Assembly: GCA_024195265.1 (NCBI GenBank)
Contig: JAJLRJ010000011.1
Coordinates: 5,129,861 to 5,193,860, forward strand
Direction of reading: 5' to 3'
Source of the DNA: Dendrophyllia cribrosa
Lineage: Eukaryota > Cnidaria > Anthozoa > Scleractinia > Dendrophylliidae
DNA: 64,000 bases
Part shown: positions 24,477 to 35,974 of the stretch, in pieces
Layout of the letters: each line of letters starts with the position of its first letter
How positions within the stretch are numbered: the first letter of the stretch is position 1
Position numbers and translations under genes: made by a program
The notes under the pieces: model-generated
What the model was told of the DNA's origin: nothing
What the model saw: only the letters and a program-made list of their open reading frames with translations
Database searches by the model: none

Positions 24477-26897
24477 ATGGCGGACGGCCGAACGGCAACG
24501 TGGATCGATGATGATAATCTAAAGGAAGCTATGTCTCAATATGTTCTGCAAGGTTTGCAAAGATCTGAAATCTTGGACTTTTTGAGACGCGATTTTCCAC
24601 AATACCCGTGGAGTATCCGAAGCCTTGACAGGAGACTTCGTCACTTCGAAATTTACTACAATAGCAATAGCGTCGAAGTTGATGATGTTATGCAGGCTGT
24701 CGAGAACGAGATAGAAGGCCCCGGCCAGCTCTTAGGTTACAGAGCAATGCATAAGAAGATCAGACAGGAATATGGGCTTAATGTTACGAGAGACCAAGTG
24801 TATAATGTAATGTACGAACTGGACCCAGACGGACTCGAAGCTCGAGGTGGTGTTGGTGCTAAGAAAAAACGAAAGAAAGGAAACTTCACTACTAGGGGCC
24901 CCAATTGGGTTCACTCTTTGGATGGCCACGACAAACTTATGGGCTATCAAAACTCCACATTCCCATTAGCAATATATGGGTGCATGGACACAGCGAGCAG
25001 GAAGTTGCTTTGGCTGAGGGTTTGGATCTCGAATTCCGATCCACAATTAATTGGAAAATGGTATCTTGAACACCTACTTGAAACGAAGGTTATATCTTCT
25101 ATGCTTAGAGTTGACAAGGGAACTGAGACCGGTACTATGGCCACCATACATTCTTTTTTACGCCGGCACCATGGAGACATGGACCCACACGAGACGGTTC
25201 TGTATGGCCCGTCAACCTCTAATCAGGTATGCAACACCAACACTATTAAGGCCACAACTTCCTCCACTGTATATATTTACTGTTACCAAATTTTCCCAAA
25301 ATGGCTCCCTGTAGACAGAAGTGGTGATGGGCAAAATGTTGTCCCAAATATAATAATAGATTCAAAATAAAGTGACCTTTTCATATAAACAACCACTCAA
25401 TGAAAATAGAAATTCTTTTTTTTTAAATATTTTTGTAAAAAGTAGGTCCTGAAAATTAAAACCAATAAGTGGGGTCTAATGTTTTTTTAAGGAAAGCATG
25501 TAAAAATAGTGATAATTTAATTAGCTTTTATGACAGAAATATTTGCCTGAAAGCCTTGGAAATGGTTTTTTCAGGACCTAATGCTGTGTGTGTGACATCA
25601 CACACAATCTACTTACTTTTTAGATCGAGAGGTGGTGGAAAGAACTACACGAGAGAATGGAAAAGTACTTTAAAGACCATTTAGCCTGGCTAAAAGACCA
25701 AGGCCATTACAATCCTCATAGTGATACAGACAGGTACACATGGTTAAAGCAACCAGTGTTCCCCCTGTTTGCCTTCTTGACTTGTCAATATGGCACGGCT
25801 GTCCTAAATAACCACAATAATTACTTGGTGATTGCAATAATTTATTACTTCATCTTGTGCTTTCTTAAGGACATAATTGTTGATCTGTTAGCCAATCAGA
25901 ACCTGTAGTAAGACCACTCACATAAGTACTTGCATTATTACTTACCTGTGCAGTTCACAGACATGTCAAAAGTCAGAGGGAAAAAATAATTTATTTTGGC
26001 ATCTTTTGATCCTATTGCCTCAATCCTTGCTGAGAACTTGTGCCAGTTCATTGGAAAAACTTGAACACCTTTTATTGCCCAGAATTTGCCTTTGATTTGA
26101 CAAAATAATCAAAACACCAAAACCTTCACTATGGTTATGCATGCAGCTCTTCATTTCCTGATTCCTTTTTTTTACTATTTAGGATGCTCTTGGCATTTAT
26201 TATGGTACCACTGGTTCAAAAAGAGCTAGATGTCTTTCGTGAGACTGTATGGAATACACACCGAATAAGGGCACAGAAAGATACCACTCTTCCTGTTGGC
26301 ATCCCAAACCACATTCATAGTTTTCCAGACCAATATGGGCTTGAAGAATGTGGTATGTATTTTTTCTGAAGGCATCTTTTTTCATGCCTAAATTCCTCCC
26401 CTCAGTCCATGGCTAACTGTGTATACTGTTCATGGCTGCCCATAATCCAACCCTCAGATTCAAATAAAGTATGTAGTTCTTGTTGTTGTCTGTGTTCGTG
26501 GCCATGCATACCTACCAGTTGGCACTGCTGGAACCTAGCAAAATTCAGCTTACAAGCTTTAAGACAGCCTCTTTTGCCTAGTCTTTTGAGTGCATAATGA
26601 AGTTAAAAGTTAAAAAAGCATCCATGTGAAACTGAGACAAAACCATCAAATAGAATTTTAATGGGTAAAGTACACATTATTTTTGTGTTGCTTTTGCTAA
26701 TATTGACAGGTTTTCCAGTAACTGAAGAACAATTAGAAGAGGCAGCAACTGAGTCTGGAGTTCTTCAGCTGTCTGATGATTTTCTTCCTCCAGAAGTGAG
26801 AGCCGAATGTCAACGAATCATCCCAGACTGTGAAAACATAAGGCCAGACGAATGCAGGGATGCATTTATGTACTTAAGAAACAATTTCTCACTCTAA
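24477..26897 (+). CDS. DDE integrase-like transposase (four exons)
   Basis: Exons 24477-25226, 25624-25733, 26183-26352 and 26710-26897 (stop) join in frame with GT-AG introns to give 405 aa. Visible parts: an N-terminal helical region (1-120), a basic nuclear-signal-like run KKKRKKG (129-135), then an rve-type core with D149 (WVHSLDGHDKL), D213 (MLRVDKGTET) and E252 (IERWW), that is D-x63-D-x38-E. It would cut and join the TIR ends in the nucleus. The open frame reaches back to 24333 through the TIR. I prefer the ATG at 24477 because upstream residues come from the palindromic TIR. All three catalytic acids are present and there is no internal stop, so it may be active. Confidence 0.85.
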
Positions 26898-27076
26898 GTG
26901 TTACAAAACTATTTTAATTTGAATTGAAACAAAGTCAAAATACTGTCATTGACAGGCTGTATGGGATTAACAACAACAGTAAGTAGAAAAAAGGAAATGC
27001 CAACTGTCCAACAAAATGGCTAATTTTCTATAAAAGAGTATTTTATGACCAACAACAGTAACATTAGTGACTAGAT

Positions 27077-27298
27077 TTAACGAAATGGAGATTCAAGGGG
27101 CCAATAAGATGGAACACAACAATCCGGTTGAGTGGGTTGGGGAACATTGAGCTTGCCAGTCAACTTGTGCAAGCTGGGAATATCTTCACAATTTTTTACT
27201 GACTGTATGCTGCCAATATTTTGTTGCACACACTCGCATACAGTAGGTTTGTGGCAGCCATTCTTGGTAAAGTAAAGCATGTACTTTGCAAATCTCAA
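27077..27298 (-). CDS. Possible small cysteine-rich exon downstream of the alpha-kinase
   Basis: A 73-codon frame without ATG on the minus strand encodes TVCECVQQN, then QPDCCVPSYWPLESP, then stop. It could be a 3' exon: skipping from a donor at the kinase stop (CA|gtagga) to an acceptor (ttgag|attt) would keep the frame, but the acceptor tract is poor. A better donor (gtaagt) lies 5 nt after the kinase stop and would only splice the 3' UTR. I do not recognise the product. The base composition looks more coding than the surrounding sequence. Confidence 0.3.
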   Translation of the reverse strand: MRFAKYMLYFTKNGCHKPTVCECVQQNIGSIQSVKNCEDIPSLHKLTGKLNVPQPTQPDCCVPSYWPLESPFR

Positions 27299-27411
27299 TT
27301 GTGTTGTTTATCTAATAAAATTTAACTAGTTTGTGCTGCCAACTGGGACCTTAGGCTCGCCTGCTCCATAAAAAATAGCTTGCAAAAGCCAGCTAATAAG
27401 CACTTACTATC

Positions 27412-29773
27412 CTACTGGGATGGTAACAACTTAAGCTTCAAGATCCTACAATAAAAGTTACACTTGTGCTTTGAAAAGAAATTCTTTATAGCTCCCTCTG
27501 CCAAGTTGCCATTGCAGAAGCGCAGGGAACCATGGTCATCAATTAATTCAGCTGAGGCAATTTCAGGGTCATACAGGTTGAATCCTGCACCCTGAACATC
27601 TAGCACAATGAGCTTGCCTTGTGACTTATCATATGTGAAATGTGCAAAGCACTGAGCCTTATCACAGACCACATCATCCTTAGAACAAATGTCTCCATTG
27701 TTGTTAATATACTTCACGAAATCTCCATCAATGAATTCTTCAATAGTCACATAGTCGCCATCACTCATTTTGCCTAGGAATACCTTCTTATAATGAAAGG
27801 TAGCGCCGTACTCTGCCAACTTTTCCTTTACAACTTTCTCTTTCAATTGGGATGTAAAGTTCCTGGCCAAATGATGCATCTGGACAGCCTTTTTTGTGTG
27901 GCTTTCAGCAGTCTGACCTGTTTTGCTAATATCCTCTAAAGTACTCTTCAAGTATTTTTTGACAACCCATGTCACCCCGCTAAACCCAAGTGTTTCACTG
28001 GTAGCTTTGAATGCCTCCCTAAATCCACCAGCTGCAAATGGTTTGTCGGCTATTCTAAATTCTACAGTCACAGGTACAGTGGACCATTCCATATGCTCAA
28101 TGTTAAATGTGAAGATCTCAACAAGGGTAGTTGTATTCTTTGCAATAACATTACCCAACTTCAGCATTTCTACGACTGAGAGGCTTTTGGGGTACACTTT
28201 ACTGACTTGACTCCCATACTGCTTCTTAGGGCTTGGAAGTGAAGCAGTTGTTGAAGGCTTCTCTCCTGTGTCATATCTTGCTCTCTTGGGCTTTGGTATA
28301 TAAAACAAGGTAAATAATTAAAACAGGACAAGAAGCAATTCAAAGGCAACATGTAGCATACTAAAAACTTTATTTATCATTTGAGTTATACAGCATAAAT
28401 TTTCCATGATTTCAACGTTGTTCATGTTTTTATTTCCCATATAATTTAAATATATCAATACATGTATAGCTTGACAATAGCGAATAAAGATATGTGCCAA
28501 CCAGAGAACTATTGGCTGATGAATAACAAAAAAAAAATTGTGAACAGATAACTTCCCTATATATACTTTGCAAATGAAATGAGAAGAAACAAAGTAAACC
28601 CAATATGGGCTTTTGTTGGAGTAGTCTTTCATTACAATAAAAGTAAATAAAAAAATAACGTAGTATCAGGTTTGGGTATTATGCACCTATCAATGATTTG
28701 CTCCAGGATCGGGGGGGGGGGGGGGGGGGGGTGGGCAAATCATGGGAATTTGACTTTGTAAGGCTCTACCTGGGTAGGGATTTTGACATCCACAGCGATC
28801 CCCTGGGTGGTAAAATGTGAGTTTGTTGACATTACTGTACAGAATATGTGATCTCCAGGGGTGGGGATTTGACTCTCAATGGAGACCCAGGGGTAGCGAA
28901 ATTGACATTTGAAGACCTGAAAATTTCAAATTCCCCTGGGGTTGCCAAACCCCCCCCCCCCCCATCCTGGGGCAAACCATTGATAGGTGCATTTAATGAT
29001 CGCTTTGGGGATGTACATTGACATTTCGGTGCATGCATAAATGTACTGTCATGAATAATAATCATAAGAATTAAGCTTTGACGTTTTGATATTGAATTAG
29101 CTACATTTTAGTATTTTCTTGAAAACGTTGTACGAAGAACTCTCGGTGGCGTAGGCCGGTAAATCATCGAGTTTATTCCATGCATCCAAGTGGCAGTACA
29201 GTACAGTAAACTGTAGCATTTTATAGACATAGATAAATGTCTATTTAAGTTGGATAAATTAAACTCAGTACAACAAGTAAAAAAACAGTGGCTTTGTAGC
29301 AGAAGCTTTTGCTTTGAGCAAAATAATAAAAAAAAAAAAACAAGATAACCCACACACAAAAAAGTTGTTATGCAAGAAAGAATTGGTACCTCACGACTCT
29401 CCTCTTCCTCAAGTTCTACCCCTTCTGCTTTCACAAATCGAACGTAAAACACTTTCTTGCTTGGAATATGGGCCATCTTGTTACATGATGGCCCGCGTTC
29501 TCCCGCCAAAACATCACAAACCAGATCTTTCTCGATCTGGGGCCCGAAGTACTTTTGGCACGCGTCCTTGATGTTGTGAATAGTAAGCTCGTCATACTCG
29601 AAAGGCACGTATTCTTGAGCTCCAATGCGAGTGTACTTTTGCTGTTTTCCACTAACTTCTGCGCTCATGCGTTGTACCACAATCTCCTCCGCCACTGCAT
29701 TCTCCTCGCCGCCTTGACCTTTGCCTTTCCTCTTCGCTTTCTGCCTCGCTGCAAACTTCCTCCACTCCGCCAT
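27412..29773 (-). CDS. Alpha-kinase (MHCK/eEF2K/TRPM7-type) carried inside the transposon
   Basis: Two exons on the minus strand: 29773-29390 (128 aa, ATG at 29773) and 28290-27412 (TAG), 420 aa in all, joined in phase 0. Exon 1 starts with a basic stretch and has a conserved-looking IGAQEYVPFEYDELTI region. Exon 2 holds the kinase: P-loop-like FAAGGFREAFKA (~213-224), lysine motif VVKKYL (~237-242), FAHFTYD (344-350), LDVQGAG (358-364, with catalytic D359 and Q361), DPEI and GNLAEGAIKNFF. The zinc knot H-x-C-x3-C (403-409) pairs with H345. All hallmark residues I know for the family are present. Its role in the element is unknown; it may phosphorylate host or transposase proteins. The 1.1-kb intron holds a nested MITE. 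Confidence 0.85.
28680..28995. mobile_element. MITE nested in the alpha-kinase intron
   Basis: The ends tgcacctatcaatgatttgc and its near-complement (ccattgataggtgca) are inverted, each followed inward by a G- or C-run (28711-28731, 28953-28968). Internal ctctgggg words repeat. It is non-coding and spliced out with the intron. Confidence 0.75.
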
Positions 29774-29831
29774 CTTGGAACCAAGATCAAACAAATGCTC
29801 GCAAGGGGTTGTGGGGGTGAAGGAAGCTTGC

Positions 29832-30281
29832 CGCAAGGCACGCTGGTAGTGGCAGCCCTCGGCCACGCGAAAATTTACTTTCAAACGAAAGTAGATTTTC
29901 GCATGGCCGAGCGCTGCCACTAATTTTGTTTTGCATTCTATTTCAATTTTAGTTGACTATAACTTTAACTTAGATTCTGCTTTGCATTCTCTTTTAAACG
30001 TGCGTTCAATTTTAATCTTATTCGAGTTTGACTTTGATTTGTACTTTGCTTTTTGTTTTAAACTCACATTAAATTGCCTTCGAATTTTATTTTGATTTGC
30101 ACTATGTTTTTTGTTTTACATTTGATTGCATTTGTATTTGATTTCGATTTCATTTGCATTTTGTTTTACATTTCATTTTATTTGTATTTTATTTTGATTT
30201 TTATTTCTGTTTGTTTTACAATTTTATTTGCTTAAAAGAGCAAAAATACCCCCAAAAAACAGTGGCAGTTCTCGGCCACCA
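29832..30281 (-). repeat. Right terminal inverted repeat of the alpha-kinase transposon
   Basis: Complement of 23988-24449 with a few substitutions and a shorter inner hairpin loop (about 12 bp missing). The inner edge lies ~58 bp upstream of the alpha-kinase ATG on the minus strand. Confidence 0.9.
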
Positions 30282-30283
30282 TA

Positions 30284-31390
30284 CATATCCTCCTAGAATC
30301 TAAGGACGGTTTGTATGGGAGAAATTATGAAAATAACCACAAAATTTTTGGGTCACCTAATGAGAAGTGTATTTGCGTTTTAGTGGTTGCACATTTTGTC
30401 AGCGCCCAGTCCCAAGACGTTCTTCCTTTGACTGGCAGCGCGAATCATGAATTGGTGCCAAAAACGGAGAGAGTGAGAAGAAAAGGCCTGGGTGCTAGCT
30501 ACTACGCTGGCTCCCCCCTAAACCAGACACCTTCCGGACCAGCCTTAGCTGTCTGTCTTATATTGAATGAAGCAGTATCTGTTATGTGACAGATAAACAA
30601 CTTAATAAGACGAACCTCCTTACAGTCCTAATTGAAAATTTTCATTACTGGTAATCTTCTCTTCGGAGCCTTTCAATTGAGAAAAACTGTCATGAATGTT
30701 GAAGTGCGACGCGAATAACCCACGCAGGCTACGAAGTAACCATAAGCACCCAACCAACTTTTTAAAAGTTAGCCAATCAGAGAGCGCGAATCCAATTGAC
30801 GGGCACGCCTCCTTGCAAAGTTGAGCACGATCAAATGTAATCTTGTCTCTTCGTGTTTATCACACTAGTATGAAGTTAGTTACAAAATACGAAGATTTTC
30901 TTTACTTTATTGCTTCACACGTTCACACAGTTACGACAATAATTAGAATTAGCTGGCGGATATCGTGGAAACTTGCTCAGGGTTAGACGCGTCGTACTTT
31001 AAATGGGCTGCGAGGACTTAAGTTTTGGTCTTGTTTGTCCGGAAAGTTAAAACGTCTTCTATTCATGATCAACAGTAATCACTTCGTTATTCTATATTCG
31101 CGCTCGAAGAACGCAATCCTAATTTCGTGTTGGTTGTCCTGTGGTATTTGAGATTTTTTGGGTGGACGTCTTCCAAATGGCCGTCCCTATTGGTTTTTTT
31201 CAGGGGCTCATTTCCGCCGGAAACTGTTATGTATTTCTAGCCTCGTTTTCGTGAAAGACTCGTGTCTAGTGTTCAAATGTACAGTTTTTGTACTGCGTGA
31301 CATAATTCGGCCTTTATCTTTGCAAGTGGATTTCGTGAAGTTTGCAGATAAGTGTCATTGAATATTATTTGCAATAGCACGTTATCGTAT
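30284..31390. other. Spacer between the two large transposons
   Basis: A unique-looking stretch with open frames below 93 codons and no domain. 30770-30790 has a CCAAT-type word (agccaatcagag). I see no gene. Confidence 0.4.
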
Positions 31391-32944
31391 TTAAGAGCCA
31401 ATGTCTGAAATTTTCGAAAATCAGGCGTCACTCACAAAATTTCGGATTTCTTCATATTTTGCCCAAATAATCTCTATAGTAAAGTATTTTCAAAAATAAC
31501 ATTAAAAATTGTAACGGCGTTTCATTTTTTTCGAAAACGGGCAAAGTTTGAAAAACGGCAAATCGACGGCCTATCAGTTGTGAAACTGGCGAAAAATTAC
31601 ACATTTTCATCTCGCTCGTACAGAAAAACGTGATGCCATACATAAATAAAATGTGGCCACAACATAAACACACTCTTGTTCTTCACACTACTGTTATTTA
31701 CTTTGGCTTAGCAGTTGAAATAAGAATATTTCGGCCGTTAGAAGAAACATGATTTCTTCCATTTTAAAAATTAGCAAATTTGAACCAATTTCAACGCCGT
31801 GGAAACCCAATTGGTACGTTGAGTTTGAAAACAAAATTAAGACGGTCTTGAAGCACAACTTCTGCTGTTTACTGTGGTAAAATATTTCTGGCGGCACTTT
31901 AAAAGTGCCCCGTCGAGAGACCAAAATGTGAAGGGTAGTTTGACACCAGGAGAACTTTGTGACACGAACCTGAGCGCCGCCACTACGCAAAAAATGTTTA
32001 TCGCTAAAAATAGTTCCTTTGAGATAGAGCCTTTTTCAGAATCGTAAAAACTTCAGAAGAACTTTATCTATGCTTTGCTAACTTAAAATGATATCTTTTA
32101 AGCAGTTTGTTGGGATACGGAGTAGAGACACGAACATCATGTTGTGCGACCTTACAAATAACAGCGATCAACACTTACCCGCTTTTTCATCAGAAAATTA
32201 AACTGACCCGAACCTTGAATTGCGTTTATAATAAAGACAATCCTGCACTCCGATCCATTATATTGCTGTGTTTGGAATATCTGAGCCTTGTAGATCATAT
32301 CATAGCGTTATTTACTCCAAATTTGTTAAAACAACAGTCGCTAAATGACAGTTCGGAAGTTTCCCACAATGTGTTGCAAAGAGATTGCGTGACGCGTAGC
32401 ACGCTGGAATTTGTTGCGTGCTTATGGTATCGGTCAAGGAAAGAACATTGCCGTGGAAAAGGTTTCAGGTCAGTGTCATTTATAAAGTGGGCTGGGGGTC
32501 CTTTAGTTGTAGAACTTGAGGCTCTAGTGGGGTCCGAGTGCATGTCTTCTATATTGATTTTTGACGTCGGGAGGCTCGAAAGTGCTTTTTACATCATTCA
32601 ATACAAGATATTTTCGAAAACAAAAGTGAAATTCAAAGATATTTTTTTTCTTTTTAGTCACTATTGCACCCGCTTTCCGTTAATAGTTCATCAGAAAATT
32701 AAACTAACCCGAGCCTTGAATCAGTTGCGTTTATGATAAAGCCAATCATGCACTCCAATAAATTCCTGCACAGCAAAAGTAGAGAAAAAAAATCGTTCAC
32801 AGCGAGCGAAAGAAAAGTATGGAATAATCTCGAAAAAAATTCTTGCACAGCCTCAAGGCGGAAAAAAAATCATGCATCACACAAGGCTTCTTCGATCTTC
32901 TTACAAGAGAAAATAAAACTGTAAAAGTGGTTAGCAATCTTGCA

Positions 32945-33330
32945 TTACATTGGCCCTTCATTTTCTAGCTTTACAAGGACAACTATCCTCAAAATCTTCA
33001 ACGAGGGCCATCGATGGCGCTTTTTTCTTTACTGCCGGCACGGGCACGACGCATTTCTTTTTCCAGGTAGGCTTTCTGCTTTTCATTGAATTGGTAGCAA
33101 GGGCTGTTCCATTTCCTTTAGCGCCCAGCCCGCCTTGAGGCTTTGGCCTTTGTTTGAGCTGCTAACTGAGCTTGAGACTTGCAAAGAAAGGGAGAAGTGC
33201 AACGCTTTCGCTGAGGAGGGTGGCGTACTGTTGTTTGGCCAGGTTCATTAGGGTGTGCTTCTCCGGTGACCTGGAGCAGGCTTCAAATGACAGATGGTGT
33301 TCCAGGGCGGACGGCCATTGAAACACTTTG
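32945..33330 (-). pseudogene. Degenerate coding remnant of unknown type
   Basis: On the minus strand a protein-like stretch (WPSALEHHLSFEACSRSPEK to VALLPFF) continues in other frames as KRNASCPCRQ-type basic text. Frame breaks suggest an old gene fragment captured in the element centre. I do not recognise the family. Confidence 0.3.
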
Positions 33331-33827
33331 CAGCCCCCGGGAGGTACTAGCCTGCGAGCAAGGCTCTCGGGCTTAGGGGTTGGGAGGAAAGGGTTCGGGG
33401 GGCCTCCTCTCCTCCCAAACCGCGAGCCCGGTCCCGACCCCGAGAGCTTGCTTGAGGCTAGGGGGGTACTCGGATATGTCTTGGCTGGGTATGTGCCGCC
33501 CGGGTCTCCAAATTTAGACCCCGTTTTAGAAAGAATTTGCGGTAATAAGTTCGTGTTCCAGTACACCAAATTGAAAATCAATAACAATGTTGTCCCCTAA
33601 ACCACCACCAATCCTAACCACCCGTCATGGAACATCACTACACATCATCGCACGTTGCTAGACCTAATCAACTTCCCTGGAAATCATCTAATGGAACTAG
33701 ACATCATCCAACATCACTAGCCATCATACAGGATACTGGAACACGAACTTATTCCCGAATTTGCACTCAAAATGTTACCCCATTCTAAAAATAGGTCAAT
33801 TTTTAACACTCTGATTCTAGAAAAATG

Positions 33828-33965
33828 ATACGGAAATGATATACGATCTCGGATGGCAGAGCCTCGAAACTCGCTGGGCTGTCAGCCGCCTATCCCTGAT
33901 TGTCCACGGCCTTGTGGACGTTGAAAGTCAGATTCTGGTCAGGAGTACAAGTGGGCGTGTAACTA
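33828..33965 (+). pseudogene. C-terminal fragment of a non-LTR retrotransposon reverse transcriptase protein
   Basis: The translated stretch MIYDLGWQSLETRWAVSRLS followed by LIVHGLVDV resembles the conserved LGW-x-LE-x-RR...LYKI-x-HG-x-x-DV tail after the RT domain of many animal non-LTR elements. It is short and has no other domain, so it is a remnant. Confidence 0.5.
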
Positions 33966-34374
33966 GACAACCCCAAGGTCTGAACACCACTTCTGGAATA
34001 TCCTGCGCAGTATTTAACTTAGATTTCATAGAAATTGCGTAACTTTCAATAGCCCATTTTTTAAAAAAGTTATTTCTTTGTTTGTTCGACTTATACATCA
34101 AAATACGACAATTCTGTTTCTACACAAATCAGCAACATAATTGCTTTGATTTCAAACAGAAGATAAAGACGATAAAGTCACGATCTACAATTTCTTTATT
34201 CACCATCTTATGAAGCTTTCGTGCGTTCGAAATATTATACCTCGTTCTAGGAAATGTCTCTAAAATGGATACCGGTGGAGATGTCACAGAAACAGTTTAA
34301 ACAGAACTGACAGCCAGCTGCAGCTCACATCTGTAATAGTATCACTATTGTCAGATACTTTTGCTTGCTTTTGA

Positions 34375-34640
34375 GACGTCAATATAAAGTCGTATTGACG
34401 TCTCAAAAATCTAGACAAAACTAATTTCGATTTTAAGGCGCGCGTCAATACTGCATTGTATTGACGGCGTTGGAAGAAAATATATTCCGTACTGGGCTCC
34501 GTCTCCGGGGCTCCGTCCCCGGGGCTCCGCCGCTTCGCGACTCCGCCCAATACGTAATATATTTTCTCCCAACTAGCCGTCAATATAATGCAGTATTGCA
34601 ATTGACACCTCAAAATCGAAATTAGTTTATAAGAGTATTG
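34375..34640. mobile_element. Palindromic MITE inside the TTAA element
   Basis: The arms (gacgtctcaaaa...attttaaggcgcgcgtcaata / ttgacacctcaaaatcg) are inverted around a GC-rich centre with repeated ctccg tccccggggctccg words. The 180-codon minus-strand frame across it reflects the palindrome. Confidence 0.55.
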
Positions 34641-35974
34641 AAAACATAACTTCGTAGCAGAATAAAGGCGGTGTGTTATCGCAAAAGAGCCGGCAAGGGG
34701 CGTAGTGAAAGGGTGACACCCCCCACCCCATAAATGACTTGTATATTTATCTACCAAATATTCCTGAAAGACGATTTGAACATTAATTAAAATTGTACCA
34801 AAACGAAGGAAACAGACTTTATACATTTATACATTTCCAAAAACGGACGTTACTCCTGTGACTTTTCCACGGCAATGTTCTTTCCTTGACCGATACCATA
34901 TCCAGTGTGCTACGCGTCACGCAATCTCTTTGCAACACATTGTGGGAAACTTCCGAACTGTCATTTAGCGACTGTTGTTTTAACAAATTTGGAGTAAATA
35001 ACGCTATGATATGATCTACAAGGCTCAGATATTCCAAACACAGCAATATAATGGATCGGAGTGCAAGATTGTCTTTATTATAAACGCAATTCAAGGTTCG
35101 GGTCAGTTTAATTTTCTGATGAAAAAGCGGGTAAGTGTTGATCGCTGTTATTTGTAAGGTCGCACAACATGATGTTCGTGTCTCTACTCCGTATCCCAAC
35201 AAACTGCTTAAAAGATATCATTTTAAGTTAGCAAAGCATAGATAAAGTTCTTCTGAAGTTTTTACGATTCTGAAAAAGGCTCTATCTCAAAGGAACTATT
35301 TTTAGCGATAAACATTTTGTGCGTAGTGGCGGCGCTCAGGTTCGTGTCACAAGTTCTCCTGGTGTCAAACTACCCTTCACATTTTGGTCTCTCGACGGGG
35401 CACTTTTAAAGTGCCGCCAGAAAGATTTTACCACAGTAAACAACAGATGTTGTGCTTCAAGACCGTCTTAATTTTGTTTTCAAACTCAACGTACCAATTG
35501 GGTTTCCACGGCGTTGAAATTGGTTCAAATTTGCTAATTTTTAAAATGGAAGAAATCATGTTTCTTCTAACGGCCGAAATATTCTTATTTCAACTGCTAA
35601 TCCAAAGTAAATAACAGTAGTGTGAAGAACAAGAGCGTGTTTATGTTGTGGCAACATTTTATTTATGTATGGCATCGCGTTTTTCTGTACGAGCGAGATG
35701 AAAATGTGTAATTTTTCGCCAGTTTCACAACTGAAAGGCCGTCGATTTGCCGTTTTTCAAACTTTGCCCGTTTTCGAAAAAATTAAAACGCCGTTACAAC
35801 TTTTAATGTCATTTTTGAAAATACTTCACTATAGAGATTATTTGGGCAAAATATGAAGAAATCCGAAATTTTGTGAGTGACGCCCGATTTTCGAAAATTT
35901 CAGACATTGGCTCTTAAAAGTCTTTTAGGTTGCATTTATCGAAGTCTGAGGGAAGTGTGTACGGGTATATATAT

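Larger units (their letters stand above)
23988..30281. mobile_element. 6.3-kb DDE transposon carrying an alpha-kinase gene
   Basis: The element is bounded by ~455-bp terminal inverted repeats that start TGGTGGCCGAG and stand next to TA on both sides. Inside are two convergent, spliced genes: a DDE integrase-like transposase (+, 24477-26897) and an alpha-kinase (-, 27412-29773). Each begins within 30-60 bp of the inner edge of a TIR. Both genes look intact and the TIRs are highly similar, so the copy looks young. A MITE at about 28680-28995 is nested in the kinase intron. The superfamily is uncertain; an IS3EU/Ginger-like rve lineage is possible. Confidence 0.85.
31395..35913. mobile_element. 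4.5-kb element with 1.05-kb inverted repeats and TTAA flanks
   Basis: The arms 31395-32460 and 34863-35913 are near-identical complements. The tips read GAGCCAATGTCTG and are flanked by TTAA on each side (31391-31394, 35914-35917), the target duplication of piggyBac and Kolobok elements. The centre has no recognisable transposase; it holds a partial copy of the arm (~32640-32760), a degraded retroelement tail, G/C-rich repeats and a palindromic MITE. It is probably non-autonomous. The mirrored ~100-codon frames starting at 32107 (+) and 35202 (-) lie in the arms and show no domain. Confidence 0.8.

Noticed and set aside
29108..29389. C-terminal extension of the first alpha-kinase exon
   Set aside because: The open frame continues past a good donor (gag|gtacca) into text rich in F/L/C without kinase motifs. 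Splicing to 28290 gives the kinase domain in phase.
33328..33600. 90-codon plus-strand frame
   Set aside because: It lies in G/C-rich repeat sequence also seen at 42328-42732; no domain.
34284..34826. 180-codon minus-strand frame
   Set aside because: It spans a palindromic MITE and a G/C-rich repeat; the composition is not protein-like and there is no start context.
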